Of a stretch of DNA of 64,000 nucleotides, positions 24,874-33,368 are shown one piece after another; within the stretch, counting starts at the first letter, position 1, and every line of letters begins with the position of its first letter. The translations under genes and the position numbers were made by a program. Under the pieces are notes generated by a model that saw only the letters and a program-made list of their open reading frames with translations, did not search any database and was not told the DNA's origin. Source of the stretch: JAJDXO01 sp965207535 (GTDB lineage: Bacteria; Pseudomonadota; Alphaproteobacteria; Rhodospirillales; UBA2165); contig CBDBMR010000017.1 in NCBI GenBank assembly GCA_965207535.1, positions 434,001-498,000 of the forward strand, in the 5' to 3' direction.

Positions 24874-26082
24874 CTATTTCTTCCGCCTGCCGGCGATGCG
24901 GAGGCGCAACGCCTGGAGCTTGATGAACCCTTCGGCGTCCCGCTGGTCGTAGACGCTGTCCTCTTCGAAGGTCACCGTCGCTTCGTCATAGAGGCTGCCC
25001 GGCGCCTTCCGGCCCAGCACCGTGATCCCGCCCTTGAACAGCTTGAGGCGCACCGTGCCGGTGACGTTCTCCTGGCTTTTGTCGATCGCCGCCTGGAGCA
25101 TTTCCCGCTCGGGCGCGAACCAGAATCCGTTGTAGATCAGCTCCGCGTAGCGGGGCATCAGCTCGTCCTTGAGGTGCGCGGCGTTGCGGTCGAGGGTCAG
25201 GCTCTCCATGGCCCGGTGGGCAGCCAGCATGATGGTGCCGCCGGGCGTCTCGTAGACGCCGCGCGATTTCATGCCGACGAACCGGTTCTCGACGATATCG
25301 GCCCGGCCGATCCCGTGGTCGCCGGCTGCCTTGTTCAGATGGGCGAGCAGCGCCGCGGGGCTCATCGCATGGCCGTCGACGGCGACGGGATCGCCTTTCT
25401 CGTACTCGATTTCGATGATCAGCGGCTCGTCCGGCGCGTTTTCCGGCGCCACGCTCCGGGTGAACATGTCCTCGTCGGGCGCCACATCCGGATCCTCCAG
25501 CGCCTTTCCCTCGTAGGAGATGTGCAGCAGGTTGGCGTCCGTCGAATAGGGCGGCTCGTCCTCCTTGTCCTTGGGGATAGGAATCTGATGCTTCTGGGCG
25601 TAATCGATGAGCTGGGTGCGGGACCGTAGGTCCCATTCCCGCCACGGCGCGATGATCTCGATGTCCGGATTGAGGGCATAGTAGCCGAGCTCGAATCGCA
25701 CCTGGTCGTTGCCCTTGCCGGTGGCCCCGTGGGAGACCGCGTCGGCGCCGACTTCCCGGGCGATCTCGATCTGGCGCTTGGCGATCAGCGGCCGGGCGAT
25801 GGAGGTACCCAACAGGTACGTCCCCTCATAGAGGGCGTTGGCCCGGAACATGGGAAACACGTAGTCGCGGACGAACTCTTCCCGGAGGTCCTCGATGTAG
25901 ATTTCCTCGATGCCCAGCATCCGGGCCTTGGCCCGGGCCGGCTCCACTTCCTCGCCCTGGCCGAGATCGGCGGTGAAAGTCACCACCTCGCAGCCCTTCT
26001 CCTCCTGCAGCCACTTCAGAATGACCGAGGTATCGAGGCCGCCCGAGTAGGCCAGCACCACTTTTTTGATGTCGTCCGCCAT
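24874..26082 (-). CDS. argG: Argininosuccinate synthase
   Basis: ArgG condenses citrulline and aspartate using ATP in arginine biosynthesis. This cytosolic enzyme has 402 residues, normal for the family. The N-terminal PP-loop VVLAYSGGLDTSVILKWLQ, the GATGKGNDQVRFELGYYAL segment and the C-terminal tail are all present. ATG 26082 is used; the GTG just before it is possible. A palindrome overlaps the predicted transcription start (26118-26143). Confidence 0.97.
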   Translation of the reverse strand: MADDIKKVVLAYSGGLDTSVILKWLQEEKGCEVVTFTADLGQGEEVEPARAKARMLGIEEIYIEDLREEFVRDYVFPMFRANALYEGTYLLGTSIARPLIAKRQIEIAREVGADAVSHGATGKGNDQVRFELGYYALNPDIEIIAPWREWDLRSRTQLIDYAQKHQIPIPKDKEDEPPYSTDANLLHISYEGKALEDPDVAPDEDMFTRSVAPENAPDEPLIIEIEYEKGDPVAVDGHAMSPAALLAHLNKAAGDHGIGRADIVENRFVGMKSRGVYETPGGTIMLAAHRAMESLTLDRNAAHLKDELMPRYAELIYNGFWFAPEREMLQAAIDKSQENVTGTVRLKLFKGGITVLGRKAPGSLYDEATVTFEEDSVYDQRDAEGFIKLQALRLRIAGRRKK

Positions 26083-26117
26083 CACGAAAAAACCTTAAGT
26101 CTCAGCGGATTATGACC

Positions 26118-26165
26118 CGCCGTCGAATCGACGGCGCAGTATAGGGATTAAGGCGTCCGCCTCAA
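26118..26165 (-). promoter_or_regulatory. argG promoter with overlapping palindrome
   Basis: On the minus strand a -35 TTGAGG (26165-26160), a 16-bp spacer and a -10 TATACT (26143-26138) precede argG. Immediately downstream lies a perfect palindrome with 9-bp arms CGCCGTCGA and TCGACGGCG (26118-26136, 1-bp centre) covering the expected start point. It may be an operator or a 5' hairpin. It does not look like a classical ArgR box. Confidence 0.5.
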
Positions 26166-26174
26166 GTCCCGCCC

Positions 26175-26834
26175 CTACTCGGCCGCCTGCCGCTGGCGGT
26201 CGAGCCGGTCGGTGAGCCACGCCTCGACGACGGGCTCCAATTGCTCGTAGGGCTGCCAGCCGACGGTGAGATAGGCGTAGCCGGTACGGTCGTTGACCAC
26301 CACGGTGGGGAATCCGGTGACGCCCATGCGCTGGGCGAACTGGAAATCGCGCATGGTCTCGGCTTTCATTTCGTCAGAGCCGAACAGTTCGGTGAACTTC
26401 TCCTTCTCGAGACCGAGTTCGGCGGCCAGGCCGATCAGTACGCCTTCCTGCGTGACGTCCCGGTTCTCGGCATAGAAAGCGGTCTGCAGGCGGGTGAAGA
26501 ACTCAAGCGCCGTGCCGTTGCCTTCCATCATCCGCGCGGTGACGGCGGCGCGGCAGGGGGCCTCGGTGTTGTAGACGAAGTCGGTGCGCTCCAGGATGTC
26601 GAACTTGAACGGCTGGCCGGTGCGCTGGTTGATCTCCTCCCAGTGCTCGCGCAGAAAGTCGATGCGCTTCTGGTCCTGCGGCTCGGTCCAGTCGATATGC
26701 AGCCCGCCGGCGACAAACGTCACCGCGGCGCGGCCCCGGCACTGGTCCTCCAGCTTGGTCTTGGCGGGCGCGAACCCGTAGCACCACGAGCACATGGGAT
26801 CGCCCACATAGATCAGTTCCCGATCAACGGCCAT
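26175..26834 (-). CDS. DsbA/FrnE-like thioredoxin-fold protein
   Basis: This 219-residue protein has a thioredoxin-fold DsbA-type domain with the active site C-S-W-C in VGDPMCSWCYGFAP near the N terminus and the cis-Pro loop GVTGFPTVVVND. There is no signal peptide, so it is cytosolic, unlike DsbA; it resembles 2-hydroxychromene-2-carboxylate isomerase / FrnE-type proteins. ATG 26834 has GGAGGA just upstream. It may assist redox protection or isomerise a small substrate. Confidence 0.83.
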   Translation of the reverse strand: MAVDRELIYVGDPMCSWCYGFAPAKTKLEDQCRGRAAVTFVAGGLHIDWTEPQDQKRIDFLREHWEEINQRTGQPFKFDILERTDFVYNTEAPCRAAVTARMMEGNGTALEFFTRLQTAFYAENRDVTQEGVLIGLAAELGLEKEKFTELFGSDEMKAETMRDFQFAQRMGVTGFPTVVVNDRTGYAYLTVGWQPYEQLEPVVEAWLTDRLDRQRQAAE

Positions 26835-26874
26835 TTGACTTCCTCCGCGATGAGCGGTGAGACACCTACACGTT

Positions 26875-27669
26875 TTAGTCCGGTTGGGAAAGGCCAGAAC
26901 CCGAGGCTTGCCCCTCCGACAATTTCCCGTAGGCGACGGATAGAACCGAGACGCCCAGCGCGATACCGACAAAGCCGATGAACTGGGCGACCAGGGAGAT
27001 GGCCAGGGACCCCGACAAGGTCTCGCCGGCGCCGGTTGCGGCCACGATGCCGGCCGCGATCATCATCGGGACGGCGCCCAGAACCGCAGTAATGATGCCC
27101 GCGACGATCATCGCGCCAACCACCTGCCAGCCGTTTCCCTGGCTGAGCACCAGCACGTCGCGGAGGCTCAGATCATGGTCGACGCAGGTAGCCGGAAGAA
27201 TCAGGATCAGGCGGCCGGTCAGCCACAGGAACACCACGGCGCCGGCCCCGAACGTGGCGCCGGCTCCGATGGGCGAGCCGGACACGCCGAGGAAGATAAG
27301 CGCGAAGAAAAGACCGACGACGCCAAAGATGATGAACAGCTTGAGGTACTGGATGAGGAACCTGGTCGTCCGCATCCGCCAGAGATAGCATTCCAGCACC
27401 GTGGTGTTCTGCTCCTCGGCGAGGTACGCCCGGTGCCAGGCCACCGAATAGACGATGGTGAACCAGATGTTGAACACCAGGAGCGCCACCTGGATGAACT
27501 GAAGTTGCACCGGCTGTCCCGGGGCGGGCGCCGGGCCGGCGACGCCGCCGATGGCCGTCAGGATACCGATGATAACGATCGCCGGCAGGGCGAGGTTGAT
27601 CGCCCATATCCGGTTCCGCCAGACGAAGCCCAAAGCCTCCCGCACCGTCATCATGACCGGCAGTTTCAT
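26875..27669 (-). CDS. Integral membrane protein, paralogue of the gene at 30705-31608
   Basis: This 264-residue membrane protein of unknown function has five to six hydrophobic segments. The shared features with the second copy are the N-terminal MKLP...REALGFVWRNR, the central YSVAWHRAYLAEEQ motif, and the C-terminal QGNGWQVVGAM and FIGFVGIALGVSVLSVAYGKL. A Gly/Pro-rich loop occurs after the first segment. ATG 27669 is preceded by GGGAGAG. It lies downstream of isocitrate lyase, separated by the terminator at 27718-27755. No enzymatic motif is visible. Confidence 0.75.
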   Translation of the reverse strand: MKLPVMMTVREALGFVWRNRIWAINLALPAIVIIGILTAIGGVAGPAPAPGQPVQLQFIQVALLVFNIWFTIVYSVAWHRAYLAEEQNTTVLECYLWRMRTTRFLIQYLKLFIIFGVVGLFFALIFLGVSGSPIGAGATFGAGAVVFLWLTGRLILILPATCVDHDLSLRDVLVLSQGNGWQVVGAMIVAGIITAVLGAVPMMIAAGIVAATGAGETLSGSLAISLVAQFIGFVGIALGVSVLSVAYGKLSEGQASGSGLSQPD

Positions 27670-27717
27670 GCGTCTCTCCCAATTGTCCGCATGCCACTTT
27701 AGAGGGCGGCACCCGAC

Positions 27718-27755
27718 AAAAAAAGCGCCGGTCCCCCGGGCAGAGGGACCGGCGC
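27718..27755 (-). terminator. Terminator of isocitrate lyase gene
   Basis: Perfect 11-bp arms (GCGCCGGTCCC and GGGACCGGCGC, 27725-27735 and 27745-27755) flank a 9-nt loop and are followed on the minus strand by seven T (27724-27718). It is a strong intrinsic terminator 45 nt after the aceA stop. Confidence 0.85.
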
Positions 27756-27799
27756 CGTCTAGTAGGCCCCAGCGAAAAAGCGTGGCATTTCGCTGCCGC

Positions 27800-29095
27800 T
27801 TATTCCGCGGCTCGGGCCGGGGTGAACTGGTCGGCTTCGGTGCTCTCGGCCATGGCCGTGGTCGAGGACCGGCCGCCGGAAAGGGCGGCGGCAACCGCAT
27901 CGAAGTAGCCGGTGCCGACTTCCCGCTGGTGACGGGTGGCGGTGTAGCCCGCCGCTTCGGCGGCGAATTCGGCTTCCTGCAGCTCCGAGTACGCCGCCAT
28001 GCCGCGCTCCCGATAGGCGCCGGCGAGCTCGAACATGCCGTGGTTGAGCTGATGGAAACCGGCGAGGGTCACGAACTGGAACTTGTAGCCCATGGCGCCC
28101 AGCTCGCGCTGGAACCTGGCGATGTCGGCGTCGTCGAGATTGGCCCGCCAGTTGAAACTGGGCGAGCAGTTGTAGGCCAGCATCTTGCCCGGATATTCCT
28201 TGTGGACGGCCTCGGCGAAAATTCGCGCCTGCTCCAGGTTCGGCTTCGAAGTCTCCCACCACATGAGATCGGAATAGGGCGCGTAGTTGAGGCACCGGGC
28301 GATGCACGCCTCGACGCCGCCGCGCACCCGGAAGAAGCCTTCCGGCGTCCGGCCGCCTTCGATGAACGGACGATCCCGCTCGTCGATGTCGGAGGTGAGC
28401 AGCTTGGCGCTTTCCGCATCGGTGCGGCAGACGATCAGCGTCGGAGTGCCCATCACGTCGGCGGCGAGCCGCGCGGCGTTCAGGTGACGGATGTGCTGTG
28501 CGGTCGGGATCAACACCTTGCCGCCCAGGTGGCCGCACTTTTTCTCGGACGCCAACTGGTCCTCGAAGTGGATCCCCGCGGCGCCGGCCTCGATGTAGGC
28601 CTTGGTGATCTCGAAAACGTTCAAGGGTCCGCCGAAGCCGGCCTCGGCGTCGGCGACGATGGGGGCGAACCAGTCACGGCCGGCGCCGCCCTCGGAATGT
28701 TCAATCTGATCCGCGCGCTGAAGGGTGCGATTGATCTTCCTGACCAGTTCCGGTCCGGAGTTGGCCGGGTAGAGGCTCTGGTCCGGATACATGGCGCCCG
28801 CGGCGTTGGCGTCCGCCGCCACTTGCCAGCCGGAAAGATAGATTGCTTCCAGACCGGCGCGGACCTGCTGCATGGCCTGGTTGCCGGACATGGCGCCGAG
28901 GGAATTCACGTAATCCCGCTCGTGGAGCAGTTCCCACAAACGGTTGGCGCCCCTTTCGGCAAGGGTATGCCGGATTTGTACCGAACCTCGGAGGCGGGCG
29001 ACATCGGCCGCGCCATAGGTCCGTTCGATACCGTGATAGCGGCCTTCCGGCGCGTTCTGGATGAACTCTTCGAATGACTTGCCCGGCGGATTCAT
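27800..29095 (-). CDS. aceA: Isocitrate lyase
   Basis: AceA splits isocitrate into glyoxylate and succinate, the first step of the glyoxylate shunt used on acetate and fatty acids. It has 431 residues, the short bacterial type. The catalytic cysteine loop KKCGHLGGKVL is intact, as are the downstream TPTLIVCRTDAESAKLL and the active-site NCSPSFNW. Start ATG 29095 follows GGAGG. It is divergent from a RamB/ScfR-type regulator, which very likely controls it. No malate synthase gene is in the window. Confidence 0.96.
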   Translation of the reverse strand: MNPPGKSFEEFIQNAPEGRYHGIERTYGAADVARLRGSVQIRHTLAERGANRLWELLHERDYVNSLGAMSGNQAMQQVRAGLEAIYLSGWQVAADANAAGAMYPDQSLYPANSGPELVRKINRTLQRADQIEHSEGGAGRDWFAPIVADAEAGFGGPLNVFEITKAYIEAGAAGIHFEDQLASEKKCGHLGGKVLIPTAQHIRHLNAARLAADVMGTPTLIVCRTDAESAKLLTSDIDERDRPFIEGGRTPEGFFRVRGGVEACIARCLNYAPYSDLMWWETSKPNLEQARIFAEAVHKEYPGKMLAYNCSPSFNWRANLDDADIARFQRELGAMGYKFQFVTLAGFHQLNHGMFELAGAYRERGMAAYSELQEAEFAAEAAGYTATRHQREVGTGYFDAVAAALSGGRSSTTAMAESTEADQFTPARAAE

Positions 29096-29170
29096 AATAA
29101 CCTCCGAAATCTCTAGGTTTATAATCCGGACATACTTTACACACGCGCACAAATAGTCCATAAGTTATTG

Positions 29171-29236
29171 ACTTTAATAAAGTAAATATGTTTTCCATTT
29201 TGCCGTATACATTTATCATTTTGTAAATTTTGTAAA
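29171..29236. promoter_or_regulatory. Operator region between aceA and its regulator
   Basis: This AT-rich spacer contains the palindrome ACTTTAATAAAGT (29171-29183) and a perfect tandem duplication of TTTTGTAAA (29219-29227 and 29228-29236), the latter just 17 bp before the regulator ATG. Both are candidate binding sites for the divergent HTH regulator. RamB-like proteins are known to act on aceA promoters, but the exact site here is inferred. Confidence 0.5.
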
Positions 29237-29253
29237 CAATGTGATATTTCGCC

Positions 29254-30690
29254 ATGGCAGTCCTGAGCGACAAGAAGATATTCGCCGGCACCCGTATCCG
29301 CCGCCTTCGGCGGGATCTGGGGGCCACCCAGGCGCAGATGGCGGACGATCTCGGCATTTCCACCAGCTATCTCAATCTGGTGGAGCGCAACCAGCGGCCG
29401 TTGAGCGCCCAACTGCTGCTCCGTCTGGCCGACACGTTCGATGTGGATTTGAAGGATTTCTCCGGCGATGACGAGGCCCGCGCCGCCGCCTCCTTGAAGG
29501 AAGTGCTCACCGACCCCCTGTTCGAGGGATTGAATGTCGGCAATTCGGAGCTCGCCGATCTGGTCGGCGCTTCGCCCGCCACCGCACAGGCGATGGTGAC
29601 CCTATACCGGGCCTATCGGAAGGGGGTCGAAGCCACCGCCGAACTGGCCGAACAGGTGGAGACCGGACCCGCCACCGGTCCGGAGTCGCACCGCCAGCCG
29701 CTGGAAGAGGCCCGGGACTTCTTCACCGAGGCCGGCAATCATTTTCCCGTTCTCGAAAGCGCCGTCGAGACCCTGTGGGACGACGCCGGATTCGATTCCG
29801 CCGACCTCTTTCACGGGCTCAAGGATCAGCTCAAGACCGCTCACGACACCAGCGTCCGTATCGTACCGGCGGAGGTGCTGGCCGGGTCGCGCTGGCGTCT
29901 CGACCGGCACTCGCGCCGGCTGTTCATCTCCGAATGGCTCGACACGTCCACCCGCGGCTTCGTCGTCGCCCAGCAATTGGGGCTGCTGGGGTACCGGGAT
30001 TTGATCGAGGGGGTGATGGACGAGGCGGGCCTCAAGGGCGACGAGGTGCGGGCGCTGGCCCGGCTCGGGCTTGCCAATTATTTCGCCGGCGCGGTGATGA
30101 TGCCCTATGGGCCGTTCCTAAAGGCCGCCGAGGAGATGCGCTACGACGTGCACGCCATCGGCGCCCGATTTACCGCGTCCTTCGAGCAGGTCTGCCACCG
30201 GCTGACCTCGTTGGGGCGCCCGGGTGCCCGCGGGGTGCCGTTCTTCTTTCTCTCCATCGACCATGCGGGCAACGTGCTGAAGCAGTATTCCACCGGCGGG
30301 TTCCATTTCGCCCGCTTCGGCGGCACCTGTCCCAGATGGAATATCCACGAGGCGTTCCGTTCGCCGGGCCGGACCATCACCCAGCTGATGGAAATGGAAG
30401 ACGGCGCCCGGTACTTCACCTTCGCCCGCTCGGTGCCGACCCAGGAGCCGGGCGGCAGGGCGCGGCTGCGGGCGGTCGGGGTGGGGTGCAGCGCCGATTA
30501 CGTGAAGAAGATCGCCTACGCCGACAAGCTCGACCTCACCCACGAAGACGCGGCGACACCGGTGGGGGTCGGCTGCCGGCTGTGTCAGCGCACCGACTGC
30601 GCCGACCGGGCCCAGCCGCCCTTGAACCGGCGCCTCACCGTCCCCGCATTTCAGCGGGGCCCGTCACCGTTCTCCTTCGAGGCCTGGTAG
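29254..30690 (+). CDS. RamB/ScfR-type HTH regulator (XRE-DUF955-DUF2083)
   Basis: This 478-residue protein has an N-terminal XRE-type HTH (RIRRLRRDLGATQAQMADDLGISTSYLNLVERNQRPL, about 15-50), a central ImmA/IrrE-like region around residues 190-320 (with LARLGLANYFAGAVMMPYGPF) and a Cys-rich C-terminal DUF2083 part (GVGCRLCQRTDCADRA). This architecture is that of short-chain acyl-CoA-responsive regulators such as RamB, PrpR and ScfR. Divergence from aceA supports acetate/propionate control. A metal-binding H-E-x-x-H is not present in the central region. Confidence 0.9.
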   Translation: MAVLSDKKIFAGTRIRRLRRDLGATQAQMADDLGISTSYLNLVERNQRPLSAQLLLRLADTFDVDLKDFSGDDEARAAASLKEVLTDPLFEGLNVGNSELADLVGASPATAQAMVTLYRAYRKGVEATAELAEQVETGPATGPESHRQPLEEARDFFTEAGNHFPVLESAVETLWDDAGFDSADLFHGLKDQLKTAHDTSVRIVPAEVLAGSRWRLDRHSRRLFISEWLDTSTRGFVVAQQLGLLGYRDLIEGVMDEAGLKGDEVRALARLGLANYFAGAVMMPYGPFLKAAEEMRYDVHAIGARFTASFEQVCHRLTSLGRPGARGVPFFFLSIDHAGNVLKQYSTGGFHFARFGGTCPRWNIHEAFRSPGRTITQLMEMEDGARYFTFARSVPTQEPGGRARLRAVGVGCSADYVKKIAYADKLDLTHEDAATPVGVGCRLCQRTDCADRAQPPLNRRLTVPAFQRGPSPFSFEAW

Positions 30691-30693
30691 GGG

Positions 30694-30708
30694 CTAGAGC
30701 CGATCTAG
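30694..30708. repeat. Short palindromic repeat CTAGAGCCGATCTAG
   Basis: This is a 15-bp imperfect palindrome with arms CTAGA and TCTAG. It lies 3 bp after the regulator stop and contains the stop codon of the convergent membrane-protein fragment (30705-30707, minus strand). It is identical to the copy at 39266. Confidence 0.65.
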
Positions 30709-31608
30709 CCGCCCATTCCCTCGGCCGCGCCGGGGGGCTGGGCGGCCTGGGCGTCCATCAAGCGCTTGTAGGAGATGGAAAGCGCCGAGACGCCGACGGC
30801 GATTCCGATGAAGCCGAAGAACTGGCCGATCAAGGCCGTCAGAAGATTTGCCGTCAACGACGAGATGGCGCCCGTCTCGAACAGCAGGACGGACACGGCG
30901 AAATTAATCGGCCAGGTGACGATGCCGACCGGGAGGGCGACGAAAACGATGATCCACAACAGCCGCCATCCATTGCCCTTGGAAAACCGCCAGCCTTCAC
31001 GCAGCGTCATGCGCGTCGGCGGCCGTCGATGGGAAAAGCATGGAGAATCTGGCGTAGAACCATCCGACGATAAGCCATACAAGGATTTGAGTAATGATGA
31101 CGGCCCCAACGATCAAACCTGTGCCGGAAGCTTCTCCACCCCTCGCCGCGACGACGCCCACGACGGCGCCGATCCCGCCGATGACGACAACGGCGACGAC
31201 AAATAGCGGAATTATCACCAAGAAGACCTTGACGTAGTTGAACAGGAAGCGCCACTGGCGGCCGCCCCACCGATATGCCGCACCCGCGCTCGCCTGCTCT
31301 TCGGGCACCAAATACAGGCGGTGCCACGCGACCGAGTACATGCAGAAGACAATGGCGAAGACGATCATGGCGGCCAACCACAACCAGAAGAACGACTGGA
31401 AATCGGCGATCTGCGGATTTGCCGCATTTTCGAGGTACTCGCCGAAGGATTGGGCTTTGCCGAACAGCGTCCACAAACCCCATGAGAACAACGCACCCGA
31501 TATGGAGACGATGACGATCGCCGGAATGGCGAGTTTCCAGAACTCGACGCGGTGCGCCCAAACGAATCCGTAGGCCTGCTTGACGATTTCGAAGATAGGC
31601 AGCTTCAT
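30705..31608 (-). pseudogene. Frameshifted membrane protein, paralogue of 26875-27669
   Basis: The N-terminal part (31608 to 30997) encodes about 203 residues with KLPIFEIVKQAYGFVWAHR, several transmembrane segments and YSVAWHRLYLVPEEQ. The C-terminal part (31010 to 30705) encodes MTLREGWRFSKGNGWRLL to SALSISYKRLMDAQA in the +1 frame. Together they align along the full length of the 264-residue paralogue, whose corresponding join reads DLSLRDVLVLSQGNGWQ. One extra base in the 14-nt overlap would explain the split. It could be a real frameshift, a sequencing error, or two coupled genes. No slippery sequence is apparent. Confidence 0.7.
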
Positions 31609-31690
31609 ATGGCCGTTCTCCCGCCAAAAAATTACGCCCGCGCGGCGACGGGCGCTCCCCAACCCACAATAGAGAGGTGCAAACGGCCTG

Positions 31691-32785
31691 TTAAGCGGGA
31701 AGCGAGGCGGCCGCGACTTTCTTCTTGTGCGCTCGCACGCTCTCCGATTTGAGCTGGCCGCAGGCGGCGAGGATGTCCCGGCCGCGCGGCACCCGGATGG
31801 GTGCCGACAGGCCGAGATCGTTCAGGGTTTCGGAAAATTTCTTGATCCTGGGCGCGGGCGTGCAGCCGTAGATGGCGCCCGGCCATTTGTTGAACGGGAT
31901 CAGGTTGATCTTGGCCGGGATGTCCTTCAAAAGCCGTGCCATCTCGCGGGCTTCGGCCAGGGAATCGTTCACCCCGTCGAGCATGACGTACTCGAAGGTG
32001 ATGCGCCGCGCGTTGGAGGCCGCCGGATAATCCCGGCAGGCCCGCAGCAGCTCCTTGATCGGGTATTTCCTGTTGATCGGCACCAGCACGTCGCGCAATT
32101 CGTCGGTGACCGCGTGCAGCGAAATCGCCAGTCCGACACCGAGCTCCCGCCCCACGCGTTCGAATTCCGGCACCACACCCGAGGTCGAGAGCGTAATCCG
32201 CCGCTTGGACACCGAGAGCCCGTCCCCGTCCATGATGATGGTCAGCGCCTTGATGACGTTGTCGGTGTTGAACAGCGGCTCGCCCATCCCCATCATGACG
32301 ATGTTGGACAGCATGCGACCGTCCTTGGGCGACGGCCATTCGCCGTAGGAGTCGCGCCCGACCATGAACTGCCCGACGATCTCGCCCGCCGTCAGGTTGC
32401 GGACCAGCTTCTGGGTGCCCGTATGGCAGAAGGTGCAGGCCAGGGTGCAGCCCACCTGCGAGGAGATGCACATGGCGCCCCGGTCCTCTTCGGGGATGTA
32501 GACCGCCTCGACCCGGTTGTCGTCCTCGGTGCCGACCAGCCACTTGCGGGTGCCGTCGTTCGAGCGCTGCTCGGTGATGATCCTGGGCAGCGCGATCACG
32601 TAGTTTTCGGCGAGCTTCTGCCGCAATTCCCCGCCCAGGGTCGTCATGCCGGCAAAGTCGCGCACGCCCCGGTGATAGATCCAGTGCCAAAGCTGCTTGG
32701 CCCGGAACGGCTTCTCGCCGATAGCCGCGAGCTCGGCGCTCAGCTCGTCCCGGCCGAGACCGATGAGATTGATTTTTCCGGACAT
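31691..32785 (-). CDS. rlmN: 23S rRNA (adenine(2503)-C2)-methyltransferase
   Basis: RlmN is a radical SAM enzyme that methylates C2 of A2503 in 23S rRNA and A37 in some tRNAs. This copy has 364 residues. The 4Fe-4S cluster motif C-x3-C-x2-C is in GCTLACTFCHTG, VMMGMGEPLFN follows, and the C-terminal catalytic Cys is in the GCTPAP segment. Start ATG 32785 shares one base with the stop of the upstream IalB gene (TGATG), implying coupling; a GTG at 32803 is an alternative. Confidence 0.95.
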   Translation of the reverse strand: MSGKINLIGLGRDELSAELAAIGEKPFRAKQLWHWIYHRGVRDFAGMTTLGGELRQKLAENYVIALPRIITEQRSNDGTRKWLVGTEDDNRVEAVYIPEEDRGAMCISSQVGCTLACTFCHTGTQKLVRNLTAGEIVGQFMVGRDSYGEWPSPKDGRMLSNIVMMGMGEPLFNTDNVIKALTIIMDGDGLSVSKRRITLSTSGVVPEFERVGRELGVGLAISLHAVTDELRDVLVPINRKYPIKELLRACRDYPAASNARRITFEYVMLDGVNDSLAEAREMARLLKDIPAKINLIPFNKWPGAIYGCTPAPRIKKFSETLNDLGLSAPIRVPRGRDILAACGQLKSESVRAHKKKVAAASLPA

Positions 32786-33303
32786 CAGGAGGTCAGGCCG
32801 CACGCTTTGCCGATGGCCCGGTGGGCGGCGGTGAAGCCTTTCAAGGAATAGGTGTCGGTGGTGCGGGTCCCGCGGGACGAGGTGCCCCGGATCACCATGC
32901 TATTGCCCCGGCGCATGGCGTTGGCGAGGGCCGTATCGGTCTTCTGGTCCCGAGCCCAGGCGCTGCCGGCATTGGTAAACAGCTTGAACGCCTGGCCATC
33001 GATGGAGAGCGTTACGTCGGAATTCTTTTTGTAGGTATAGCCGGCGCGGATTTCCACCGTATCCCGGGTGCGCTCGGACGGCCGGTGGGTCACCAGGATG
33101 AACGTGTCGCCGCGTTTGGTGTACTTGCCCTGCTCTTTCTTCGGCTGGCTGGCGACGTAGCAGACCTTGGACTTGCCCGACCCGTCGGTGAACGCCGTCC
33201 AATCGGAGAAGCTGCCGAGGACCTTCGGGCTTTGAGCGGCCGCCGGGCCCGCCGCCGTTATCGCGGCGGCCAGCAAACCGCCAAGTAGAAGATGTCTTGC
33301 CAT
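32785..33303 (-). CDS. Invasion-associated locus B (IalB)-family protein
   Basis: This 172-residue exported protein has a signal peptide (MARHLLLGGLLAAAITAAGPAAA). Its mature part has the IalB pattern: SFSDWTAFTDGSGKSKVCYVASQPK near the N terminus, RAGYTYKKNSDVTLSIDGQAF, and KGFTAAHRAIGKACG with a second Cys near the end, which may form a disulfide. The family is widespread in non-pathogenic alphaproteobacteria, so the name does not imply virulence. It is probably co-transcribed with rlmN. Confidence 0.85.
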   Translation of the reverse strand: MARHLLLGGLLAAAITAAGPAAAQSPKVLGSFSDWTAFTDGSGKSKVCYVASQPKKEQGKYTKRGDTFILVTHRPSERTRDTVEIRAGYTYKKNSDVTLSIDGQAFKLFTNAGSAWARDQKTDTALANAMRRGNSMVIRGTSSRGTRTTDTYSLKGFTAAHRAIGKACGLTS

Positions 33304-33368
33304 AACGCCCATAGATACCGCTGGTTCGCTGGCTTGCCAAGGGGTGGGCCGAATGCCAAAACGGCTTC

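Noticed and set aside
30997..31013. Programmed ribosomal frameshift in the split membrane protein
   Set aside because: No slippery heptamer, no downstream structure seen, and the paralogue has a continuous frame.
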